Assembly: GCF_001570885.1 (NCBI RefSeq)
Contig: NZ_BCSN01000026.1
Coordinates: forward strand, 1 to 39,992
Direction of reading: 5' to 3'
Length of the DNA stretch: 39,992 bases
From: Micrococcus lylae NBRC 15355
GTDB lineage: Bacteria > Actinomycetota > Actinomycetes > Actinomycetales > Micrococcaceae
Program-made: the position numbers and the translations under genes
The notes under the pieces: model-generated
Database searches by the model: none
What the model was told of the DNA's origin: nothing
What the model saw: only the letters and a program-made list of their open reading frames with translations
Shown here: positions 24,494 through 30,913 of the stretch, one piece after another
Layout: every line of letters starts with the position of its first letter
How positions within the stretch are numbered: the stretch's first letter is position 1

Positions 24494-24565
24494 TGCGGCA
24501 TATGGAGGGTTCATGGCAGATCAGCGACACTCGCCGCGAGATCGAGCCTCTGAACCCTAACGCCG

Positions 24566-24579
24566 ATAATGTACATTAT
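24566..24579. promoter_or_regulatory. Perfect AT-rich palindrome ATAATGTACATTAT
   Basis: A 14-bp perfect palindrome with only two G/C bases, eleven bases upstream of a GATAAT box. It is very unusual in DNA of this GC content and fits a dimeric repressor or activator site covering the -35 region. Confidence 0.6.
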
Positions 24580-24589
24580 GTCAGTATGG

Positions 24590-24595
24590 GATAAT
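24590..24595 (+). promoter_or_regulatory. -10 box GATAAT upstream of DUF3054
   Basis: GATAAT followed after seven bases by ATG 24603, which opens a 23-codon ORF overlapping the DUF3054 start. Confidence 0.5.
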
Positions 24596-24602
24596 CCCGA
24601 CC

Positions 24603-24674
24603 ATGGCAGACCCTCCCCGGCCGAGCGCCAGGGACGCCACGTGCCTCCATACCGATGGGACAATGAGTCCATGA
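24603..24674 (+). CDS. Possible leaderless 23-residue upstream ORF
   Basis: Starts MADPPRPSARDATCLHTDG and stops at TGA 24672-24674, overlapping the DUF3054 ATG as ATGA. If translated it would couple translation into the downstream gene. Support is only the -10 spacing and the overlap; it could be chance, since the downstream gene has its own box. Confidence 0.3.
   Translation: MADPPRPSARDATCLHTDGTMSP
24659..24664 (+). promoter_or_regulatory. Possible -10 box directly before DUF3054
   Basis: GACAAT, six bases, then ATG 24671. It competes with the GATAAT box further upstream. Confidence 0.35.
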
Positions 24675-25105
24675 GCCGCGCCGTCGACACCGCAGACACA
24701 ACCCACCGACCGCACCCGAACGCCCAGCGCGCCCTGCCGGGCTGGACGATCCCCGTCGTGCTGCTGATCGACATCGTGCTCGTGACCGTCTTCGTGGCGA
24801 TCGGCCAGCGTGAGCACACCACACAGAACGGGTTCCTGGGCCTGCTCGTCACGGCCTCCCCGTTCCTCATCGGTTTGCTGGTCTCTTCGTTCGGGTTCTG
24901 CCGGGCCAGGGCACATCGGTGGATCCAGGTATGGCCGGCGGGCATCGGCGTCTGGCTCGGCACCCTGGCGCTCGGGATGCTTCTGCGCGTCGCGCTCGAC
25001 CAGGGCGGCGCTCCCCTGCCGTTCATCCTCGTCGCCGCCGGCTCGCTGGCACTGTTCCTGCTCGGTCGTCGCGCCCTGACCGGCCTGCTGCTGCGTCGCC
25101 GCTGA
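24671..25105 (+). CDS. DUF3054 family membrane protein
   Basis: A 144-residue protein with four predicted membrane helices: WTIPVVLLIDIVLVTVFVAI, LGLLVTASPFLIGLLVSSF, VWPAGIGVWLGTLALGMLLRV and PFILVAAGSLALFLLG. The sequence matches the actinobacterial DUF3054 pattern (LLIDIVLVTVFVAIGQREH, TASPFLIGLL, GIGVWLGTLALGMLLR). The function is unknown. The start 24671 is preferred to the longer frame at 24569 because the family begins close to the first helix, because of the box six bases upstream, and because the longer form would span the promoter elements. About 20 N-terminal polar residues precede helix 1. Confidence 0.8.
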   Translation: MSRAVDTADTTHRPHPNAQRALPGWTIPVVLLIDIVLVTVFVAIGQREHTTQNGFLGLLVTASPFLIGLLVSSFGFCRARAHRWIQVWPAGIGVWLGTLALGMLLRVALDQGGAPLPFILVAAGSLALFLLGRRALTGLLLRRR

Positions 25106-25198
25106 GCTTGTCCGAGCGCAGCCGACATGTCGGTGGACGTCGGCGGCCGGCCACAGCGATCGGCGCACTGCCTCAGCTTGAGGTGCGTGCCGTCGTCG

Positions 25199-25204
25199 TA
25201 CAGT
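25199..25204 (+). promoter_or_regulatory. Possible -10 box for the RAM-domain gene
   Basis: TACAGT, 58 bases before ATG 25263; TTGAGG lies 15 bases upstream as a weak -35. This transcript would have a leader with a ribosome binding site. Confidence 0.35.
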
Positions 25205-25262
25205 GGGGCCACGCCCCGCAGGGGCGCACCCCTGCTCCCCCGCCAACGGAAGGACGGCCCCC

Positions 25263-25544
25263 ATGGTGACCGCCATCGTCATGATCCGCACAGACAAGTC
25301 GACCATCCCGGAGACCGCAGAGAGGATCGCCGGCCTCGAGGGAGTCTCCGCCGTCTACTCCGTCACCGGCGGCTGGGACCTGGTGGCCATGGTGAAGCTG
25401 CGCGAATACGACCAGCTCGCTGACACCATCGCCGACCAGCTGTCCAAGGTGCCCGGGATCCAGGACACGGAGACGATGCTGGCGTTCCGGACCTACTCGC
25501 AGGCCGACCTGGGTGAGGGCTGGTCCCTCGGGTTCGAAGGATGA
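25263..25544 (+). CDS. Stand-alone Lrp/AsnC-type RAM ligand-binding domain protein
   Basis: A 93-residue protein made only of the RAM (ACT-like) domain found at the C-terminus of Lrp/AsnC regulators, with no DNA-binding HTH. TAIVMIRTDKSTIPETAERI, GVSAVYSVTGGWDLVAMVKL and TETMLAFRTYS form the beta-alpha-beta-beta-alpha-beta fold. Such proteins bind amino acids and assemble into rings, or pair with full-length Lrp proteins. A GGAAGGA site precedes the ATG by about nine bases. The stop overlaps the start of the lipoprotein gene (ATGA), so the two are coupled. The ligand is unknown; trpD is nearby on the other strand. Confidence 0.9.
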   Translation: MVTAIVMIRTDKSTIPETAERIAGLEGVSAVYSVTGGWDLVAMVKLREYDQLADTIADQLSKVPGIQDTETMLAFRTYSQADLGEGWSLGFEG

Positions 25545-26878
25545 GCCGCCGCGGCATCGCATTCACCGCCGCTCCGCTGCTGCTGGCGGGTGTGCTCGGT
25601 GGATGCAGCCCCGACCCGGCGGCCACTCCCCCGTCCTCGGGAGCCACGTCTGCGTCGGAATCGGGTTCCGCCGCTGCCTCTGAGACGGTCCCGTCGCGGA
25701 CGCACGCCTCGACGCCGTCGCCCTCGGACGTCCGGCCCGGTTCCGGGTCCGCATCGACCCACTCGACGCCGAGCACGCAGAACCCTTCGCCGACCGCCTC
25801 GGGCACCTCCTCCGGCTCGTCCGACGCTCCTCCGTCGACGGCCCCGGCACGCACGGCCACGATCTCCGTCTCCGGAGATCTGCTGTGGCACGAACCCCTC
25901 TGGGAGGCGGCCCGCACGGACGACGGCTTCGACTTCCGAACGCAGCTGGAAGGACTCACCCCCGCCCTGGCGAAGGCGGACCTCGCCGTCTGCCACCAGG
26001 AGGTGCCGGTGGCGCGCCCCGGCGGCCCCTACTCCGGCTACCCGACCTTCCGCTCCCCCGCCGAGACGGTGGACGCCGTCGCGGCCGCCGGCTTCGACCT
26101 CTGCACGACCGCCTCCAACCACACGATGGACGACGGCTGGGACGGTCTGGTGCGCACGCGCGAGACCCTGGCGGCCGCCGGTCTCGGCGCCGTCGGCACC
26201 TACACCACGCGCTCGGAGGCCCAGGCACCGCACCTGTTCACCACCGATCAGGGGGTGAAGGTCGCGATCGTGTCCCAGACCTATGGTCTCAACGGCATCC
26301 CCAAGGCACCCGGACGAGAGTGGTCCGTAGACCTTCTGGACCCGGACAAGGCCGTCGCCGACGCTCGCCGTGCCCGCGCCGCCGGCGCGGACATCGTCAT
26401 CTTCCACATGCATGCCGGCACCGAATACGAGCAGGAGCCGGACAGCAACCAGCGGTACATGGCGGCCATGGTGACCGCATCCGGCGAGTTCGACCTGGTC
26501 ATGGGTCAGCACCCCCACGTCGTCCAACCGATCGAGAAGGTCAACGGGGTCTGGACGGTCTACAGCACCGGCAACCTCATGGCCGCACAGGGCCGTGACA
26601 CCCCTCAGACCGACGACGGCATGCTTGTGGACGTCTCCTTCCGGGAGACGCCGTCCGGGCGCTTCACCATCGACCGGGTCCAGTGGGCACCCACCCACAT
26701 CAGCCGACCCGGCGAGGATGCGGACGGGATCCCACGCGTGCGCGTCATCCCTGATGCGCTGCCCGAAGCATCGGGTTCGACGCGCAAGGCCTTGCAGGAC
26801 TCGGCGGCCAGGACCCGCTCCGTGGTCGGCGCGCACCCACCCGAAGGCCTCGTAGAACGCACCGAGCCCCTCGAGTGA
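25541..26878 (+). CDS. CapA-like metallophosphatase-fold lipoprotein
   Basis: A 445-residue secreted lipoprotein. The signal peptide ends in the lipobox AGVLGGC at residues 16-22. A Ser/Thr/Pro-rich, probably disordered or glycosylated spacer runs to about residue 105. The CapA/PgsA domain (calcineurin-like fold) follows: ISVSGDLLWH, the ADLAVCHQEVPV segment, TTASNHTMDDGW, VIFHMHAGTEYE, VMGQHPHVVQPIE and VYSTGNLM. Family members act in poly-gamma-glutamate capsule production, but no capBC-type genes are next to it, so the role here is open; a wall or envelope phosphodiesterase is possible. The start overlaps the RAM-domain gene by four bases. The final 40 residues lack recognisable motifs. 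Confidence 0.87.
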   Translation: MSRRGIAFTAAPLLLAGVLGGCSPDPAATPPSSGATSASESGSAAASETVPSRTHASTPSPSDVRPGSGSASTHSTPSTQNPSPTASGTSSGSSDAPPSTAPARTATISVSGDLLWHEPLWEAARTDDGFDFRTQLEGLTPALAKADLAVCHQEVPVARPGGPYSGYPTFRSPAETVDAVAAAGFDLCTTASNHTMDDGWDGLVRTRETLAAAGLGAVGTYTTRSEAQAPHLFTTDQGVKVAIVSQTYGLNGIPKAPGREWSVDLLDPDKAVADARRARAAGADIVIFHMHAGTEYEQEPDSNQRYMAAMVTASGEFDLVMGQHPHVVQPIEKVNGVWTVYSTGNLMAAQGRDTPQTDDGMLVDVSFRETPSGRFTIDRVQWAPTHISRPGEDADGIPRVRVIPDALPEASGSTRKALQDSAARTRSVVGAHPPEGLVERTEPLE

Positions 26879-26896
26879 CCCGACTCCCCCAGCGGG

Positions 26897-26947
26897 ACGA
26901 CGTCGGCCGTCTCACCGTCAACGTGAAGGTGAGACGGCCGACGTCGT
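26897..26947. terminator. Bidirectional terminator between the CapA-like gene and trpD
   Basis: Perfect 20-bp arms (26897-26916 and 26928-26947) containing ACGACGTCGGCCGTCTCACC, with an 11-base loop. It lies between converging genes. Confidence 0.9.
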
Positions 26948-26973
26948 GCTTCCGGCAGAGGCAGCTGTGCGGT

Positions 26974-28029
26974 TCAGGAACGCGAGAAGGCCACCCAACG
27001 GTCCAGGACGTCCTGTGCGGCACCGGAGTCGAGGGACTCTGCGGCCACCGCCATCTTGTCCGTGATGCGCTCGGCCAACGGGCGGGAGGCGTCGGGGTCG
27101 TCGGCCACGAGCCCGACGGCGGCGTTGAGCAGGACGGCGTCACGGATCGGCCCCTTCTCCCCCGCCAGCAGGGCGCGGACGATCTGAGCGTTGTGGGCGC
27201 CGTCCTTGCCTGCCAACGCCTCCACGGACTGCAGCACGAGGCCGAAGTCACGCGGGTCGATCTCATGTTCTGTCACTGCACCACGCACCTCGTAGAGGGC
27301 AGACGGGCCGGACGTGGTGACCTTGTCCCTGCCGTCGGAACCGCGGAAGACGAAGCCGCGGACGCCGCGGTCGGCGAGCACCTGGGCCAGCAGCGGCGCC
27401 ATCGTGGCATCGGAGCATCCCAGCGCCTGTGCGGTGACGTCGGCCGGGTTGGAGAGCGGGCCCAGGAAGTTGAAGACCGTGGGCACGCCCAGCTGACGGC
27501 GCACCGGGGCCACGTGCTTCATGGACGGGTGATAGTTCTGCGCGAACAGAAACGTCATGCCTACCGCTTCGGCGCACTCCTCCGCCTTCTCAGCCGGCAT
27601 GGACAGGTCCACGCCGAGCGCCTCGATGACGTCGGCCGCACCGGCGGTGGACGAGGCGCCGCGGTTGCCGTGCTTCACCACGCGTGCGCCTGCGCCCACG
27701 GCCACGAGCGAAGACATGGTGGAGATGTTGACGGTCCCCAGGCGGTCACCGCCGGTGCCGACGATGTCCAGGGTCTGTCCCGGAACGGACACCGGTCGGG
27801 CCCGCCGGACCATGACCTCGGTCAGGCCAATCAGCTCGGAGACGGTCACGCCCTTGGCGGCCAAGGCGGCAAGGAAGCCGCCGACCTGGGCCTCGGAGGC
27901 GGTGCCGCCCATCATCTCCTCCATGGCCCAGGCCGCCTGCCCCAGCGTCAGGTCGACGGACGAGGTGAGGTCGCCGAGGATCTCGGGCCAGGTGGACGGG
28001 GTCGCTGCGGTGCTGGAGATGGCGTTCAC
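26974..28029 (-). CDS. trpD: Anthranilate phosphoribosyltransferase
   Basis: Second step of tryptophan synthesis, joining anthranilate and PRPP to phosphoribosyl-anthranilate. The 351-residue protein has the PRPP/Mg loop GTGGDRLGTVNISTMSS, the signature VKHGNRGASSTAGAADVIEALG, and the anthranilate-channel FLFAQNYHPSMKHV and NFLGPLSNPA. The length is normal. GTG 28029 is chosen over the longer frame because TAGGGT lies exactly seven bases upstream on the minus strand. It stands apart from other trp genes, as in many actinobacteria, divergent from ctaE. It is flanked downstream by a strong terminator. Confidence 0.96.
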   Translation of the reverse strand: MNAISSTAATPSTWPEILGDLTSSVDLTLGQAAWAMEEMMGGTASEAQVGGFLAALAAKGVTVSELIGLTEVMVRRARPVSVPGQTLDIVGTGGDRLGTVNISTMSSLVAVGAGARVVKHGNRGASSTAGAADVIEALGVDLSMPAEKAEECAEAVGMTFLFAQNYHPSMKHVAPVRRQLGVPTVFNFLGPLSNPADVTAQALGCSDATMAPLLAQVLADRGVRGFVFRGSDGRDKVTTSGPSALYEVRGAVTEHEIDPRDFGLVLQSVEALAGKDGAHNAQIVRALLAGEKGPIRDAVLLNAAVGLVADDPDASRPLAERITDKMAVAAESLDSGAAQDVLDRWVAFSRS

Positions 28030-28036
28030 ATGAACG

Positions 28037-28042
28037 ACCCTA
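28037..28042 (-). promoter_or_regulatory. -10 box of a leaderless promoter for trpD
   Basis: TAGGGT on the minus strand, seven bases before GTG 28029. Confidence 0.55.
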
Positions 28043-28196
28043 TCGCCCGGCGCACGCACGGGGACGTCCGGCGGTCACGGTGTGACGCTGGACGTTCGCT
28101 GACCGTATGCCCTGCAATCACGTTGAACATGCGCCCTACCGGGGACATGCAGGCTGCGACACGGTAGCGTCCGGTTGGGCACAGGACACGGTTTAG

Positions 28197-28209
28197 GGCC
28201 ATAATGGCC
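28197..28209. promoter_or_regulatory. Palindrome GGCCATAATGGCC over the ctaE -10 box
   Basis: Six-bp arms around a single central base, overlapping the CATAAT box at 28200-28205. A regulator bound here would block or recruit polymerase for the ctaE-qcrCAB operon. Confidence 0.45.
28200..28205 (+). promoter_or_regulatory. -10 box of a leaderless promoter for ctaE
   Basis: CATAAT followed by six bases and GTG 28212. TTGGGC at 28175-28180 lies 19 bases upstream as a plausible -35. Confidence 0.55.
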
Positions 28210-28211
28210 AG

Positions 28212-28868
28212 GTGACCACTGCAACTCCCGCTCTCCAGCAGCCCGCGCCCACCGGGCTCCCGAGCCGCCCCAACATGGTCCAGGTCGGAACCATGGTGTG
28301 GCTGGCCAGTGAGCTCATGTTCTTCGGCGGGCTCTTCGCCATGTACTTCACCCTGCGCTCCACTTCGCCGGAGCTCTGGGCGACCCACTCCGAGATCCTG
28401 AACATCCCGCTCGCGGCCGTCAACACGACCATCCTGGTGCTGTCCTCCGTGACCGCCCAGTTCGGCGTGTTCGCCGCAGAGCGTCTTCAGCCGCGCCGGA
28501 CCGGAGGCCTGTTCGCCATCAAGTCCTGGGGCATGGTCGAGTGGTTCATCCTCACCGTGATCATGGGGTCGGTCTTCGTGGCCGTCCAGTCCTACGAGTA
28601 CGCCGTGCTCGTGTCGGAGGGTGTCACCATCGCCGCCAACGCCTACGGCTCGGCCTTCTACATCACCACCGGCTTCCACGCCATCCACGTGACCGGCGGC
28701 ATCATCGCGTTCATGTTCATCATCGGACGCGCTTACCTGGCCCGCCGCTTCGGCCACCATGAGGCGACCTCCGCGATCGTCGTGTCCTACTACTGGCACT
28801 TCGTCGACGTCGTGTGGATCGCACTCTTCTTCATCGTCTACTTCCTGGACATCGTCGCCCCGCTCTGA
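28212..28868 (+). CDS. ctaE: Cytochrome c oxidase subunit III
   Basis: Membrane subunit of the aa3 oxidase, 218 residues with five or so helices and no redox centre. Conserved blocks are [57 protein letters not shown] and [24 protein letters not shown]. The N-terminus is short, as in actinobacteria. The GTG start follows the -10 box by six bases. It is the first gene of the ctaE-qcrC-qcrA-qcrB cluster, the standard order in actinobacteria where bc1 and aa3 form one supercomplex. Confidence 0.96.
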   Translation: MTTATPALQQPAPTGLPSRPNMVQVGTMVWLASELMFFGGLFAMYFTLRSTSPELWATHSEILNIPLAAVNTTILVLSSVTAQFGVFAAERLQPRRTGGLFAIKSWGMVEWFILTVIMGSVFVAVQSYEYAVLVSEGVTIAANAYGSAFYITTGFHAIHVTGGIIAFMFIIGRAYLARRFGHHEATSAIVVSYYWHFVDVVWIALFFIVYFLDIVAPL

Positions 28869-28903
28869 CCGACGGCACACCAGGACCCACTCCGCACCCG
28901 AGG

Positions 28904-28934
28904 CGAATCGACCAGGCATGATGGTGTCGATTCG
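28904..28934. promoter_or_regulatory. 9-bp inverted repeat between ctaE and qcrC
   Basis: CGAATCGAC at 28904-28912 and GTCGATTCG at 28926-28934 with a 13-base spacer containing CATGAT. It may be an operator around an internal promoter or an mRNA hairpin that sets the ctaE:qcrC ratio. Confidence 0.5.
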
Positions 28935-28957
28935 GCAGACAACGTAAGGAACCCACT

Positions 28958-29764
28958 GTGAAGGCACTATCGCAGCACCGCCGCCACCCGCTCATGGGGC
29001 TGGCACTGCTTCTGCTGGGGCTTCTGGTGACCGGCGGCCTCTACTCCGCCGCCAGTACGGTCAACCAGGCCCAGGCGGCCACCCAGGTCACGACGGCCGC
29101 CTCGAGCGATGACATCGCCGAGGGTGAGAAGCTGTTCAACGCGAACTGCGCCTCCTGCCACGGCATGGGTGCCGCCGGCACCGACGCCGCACCGTCGCTC
29201 ATCGGCGTGGGCGCCGCCTCCGTCGACTTCCAGGTCGGCACGGGCCGCATGCCGATGCAGATGAACGGCCCGCAGGCCCGTTTGAAGCCGCGGCAGTTCA
29301 GCGAGGAACAGACCGCACAGATGGCCGCCTACGTGGCCTCTCTGGGTGCCGGCCCCTCCGTGCCGGAGGAGAAGTACCTCGATGCGGACCACGAGGACGT
29401 GAACATCGCCAAGGGCGGCGAGCTGTTCCGCATCAACTGCGCCATGTGCCACAACGCCGCCGCCGCCGGCGGTGCCCTGACCCGCGGCAAGTTCGCCCCG
29501 ACTCTGGAGGGTGTGTCCGAGAAGCACATCTACGAGGCGATGGCCACCGGCCCGCAGAACATGCCGGTGTTCTCCGACGCCAACCTCAAGCCCGAGGACA
29601 AGCGCGACATTATCGCCTACCTCAAGACCATCGAGAGCAACGACTCGCCTGGCGGTCTCTCCCTGGGCTCCCTGGGTCCGGTCTCCGAGGGCCTCTTCAT
29701 CTGGACTGCCGGCCTGGCCGTCATCATCGGCTTCATGGTCTGGCTGACCTCCCGGTCCTCCTGA
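28958..29764 (+). CDS. qcrC: Dihaem cytochrome c subunit of the bcc complex
   Basis: Carries electrons from the Rieske centre to the CuA site of the oxidase, replacing soluble cytochrome c (268 residues). An N-terminal hydrophobic helix (GLALLLLGLLVTGGLYSAAS) acts as signal or anchor. Two cytochrome c domains follow with haem motifs CASCH (about residue 65) and CAMCH (about residue 162); Met ligands lie in MPMQM and NMPVF. A C-terminal helix (GLFIWTAGLAVIIGFMVWL) anchors it. The GTG start has GTAAGGA about eight bases upstream. Confidence 0.96.
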   Translation: MKALSQHRRHPLMGLALLLLGLLVTGGLYSAASTVNQAQAATQVTTAASSDDIAEGEKLFNANCASCHGMGAAGTDAAPSLIGVGAASVDFQVGTGRMPMQMNGPQARLKPRQFSEEQTAQMAAYVASLGAGPSVPEEKYLDADHEDVNIAKGGELFRINCAMCHNAAAAGGALTRGKFAPTLEGVSEKHIYEAMATGPQNMPVFSDANLKPEDKRDIIAYLKTIESNDSPGGLSLGSLGPVSEGLFIWTAGLAVIIGFMVWLTSRSS

Positions 29765-29833
29765 CCCCGTCGGCGCGTCGCGCGCCGGCCGCAAGACACT
29801 GCATCACTCACTCAAGCAAAGGAAATGAGTCAT

Positions 29834-30910
29834 ATGGGCGAGCACGGCAACGAAGGGACCCAGCGCCCCTCGGACGCCCTCGAGCACGCCGGTGGGGACG
29901 CTCCCCGGTACGCCATCGACAACCCCGGGCTGCCTCCGCACCGCCCCCGGTTGGCGGACGAGGACCCGAAGGCCGCCAAGCGCGCTGAGCGCCAGGTCTC
30001 GGTGCTGTTCCTGATCTCGATCATCGGCACCGTCGTCTTCTTCATCGGCTACTTCGGCGTGGGGCAGATCGGCAACAACGAGTCGTTCGATGTCATCTTC
30101 CTGCAGAACCTCCTGCTGGGCGTCGGCACCGCCCTCGCGATGTTGGGCATCGGCGTGGGCATCGTCCACTGGGCGAAGACCCTCATGCCGGACCACGAGA
30201 TGGTCGAAAGCCGTCACGAGGTGCGCACCGAGGCCGATCGTCAGGTTGCCGCCGGCATGATGCAGGACATCATCGACGAGACGCAGATCAAGCGCCGCCC
30301 GCTGCTGCGCAACACCCTGATCGGTGCCGCCGCCCTGGCCCCCCTGCCGTTCATCGCGGTGTTCCGCGATCTGGACAACACGGACAACTTCTCCGACAAG
30401 GAGACCGAGAACTTCGGCGTCGAGCGCCTGCGCCACACCATGTGGGCCGAGGGAGTGCGTCTCGTCCGTGATCCCACCGGTGCCCCGATCAAAGCCTCTG
30501 ACGTGACCGTCGGCTCCGCCGTGCACGTCATCCCCGAGGGCCTGAACGACCTGCACCACGGCAAGCTGAACGAGAAGGCCAAGGCCGTCGTCCTGCTCAT
30601 GCGCCTCGACCCCGCCAAGGTGAAGATCACCCCGGGCCGAGAGAACTGGAACGTGGACGGGATCTTCGCCTACTCCAAGGTCTGCACCCACGTGGGCTGC
30701 CCGATCGCGCTGTACGAGCAGCACACCCATCACCTGCTGTGCCCCTGCCACCAGTCGACCTTCGACCTGACGCAGGAGTGCAAGGTGATCTTCGGCCCGG
30801 CCAGCCACGCGCTGCCGCAGCTGCCGATCGCTGTGAACGACGAGGGCTTCCTCGTCGCCCAGAGCGACTTCCATGAGCCTGTCGGACCTGTCTACTGGGA
30901 GCGTGGCTGA
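29834..30910 (+). CDS. qcrA: Rieske iron-sulfur subunit of the bcc complex
   Basis: Holds the 2Fe-2S cluster that oxidises menaquinol (358 residues, the long actinobacterial form). A polar N-terminus is followed by three membrane helices (VSVLFLISIIGTVVFFIGYF, LLLGVGTALAMLGIGVGIV, LRNTLIGAAALAPLPFIAVF) instead of the single one of mitochondrial Rieske proteins. Cluster ligands are in CTHVGCP and CPCHQSTFD near residues 287-317. ATG 29834 is preferred over ATG 29825 because AAAGGAA (29818-29824) would abut the earlier codon. It is followed by qcrB after three bases. Confidence 0.95.
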   Translation: MGEHGNEGTQRPSDALEHAGGDAPRYAIDNPGLPPHRPRLADEDPKAAKRAERQVSVLFLISIIGTVVFFIGYFGVGQIGNNESFDVIFLQNLLLGVGTALAMLGIGVGIVHWAKTLMPDHEMVESRHEVRTEADRQVAAGMMQDIIDETQIKRRPLLRNTLIGAAALAPLPFIAVFRDLDNTDNFSDKETENFGVERLRHTMWAEGVRLVRDPTGAPIKASDVTVGSAVHVIPEGLNDLHHGKLNEKAKAVVLLMRLDPAKVKITPGRENWNVDGIFAYSKVCTHVGCPIALYEQHTHHLLCPCHQSTFDLTQECKVIFGPASHALPQLPIAVNDEGFLVAQSDFHEPVGPVYWERG

Positions 30911-30913
30911 CCC

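Larger units (their letters stand above)
24324..24670. other. Divergent intergenic region rich in dyad symmetries
   Basis: About 350 bases between the DUF368 gene (minus) and the DUF3054 gene (plus). It is locally AT-richer than the rest of the window. It holds an 11-bp inverted repeat, a 14-bp AT-rich palindrome, two plus-strand -10 boxes and one minus-strand one. The only ORFs in it are short: a 62-codon frame with no support and the 23-codon frame described separately. Confidence 0.7.

Noticed and set aside
24406-24594. 62-codon plus-strand ORF in the DUF368-DUF3054 gap
   Set aside because: No ribosome binding site or correctly placed -10 box. It spans the inverted repeat and the AT-rich palindrome, and has no recognisable features.
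26897-26947. Regulatory link between GTGAAGGT in this terminator loop and the GTGAAGGTTGA repeat at 24451
   Set aside because: The match is only eight bases and the contexts differ (terminator loop versus divergent promoter); chance is sufficient.
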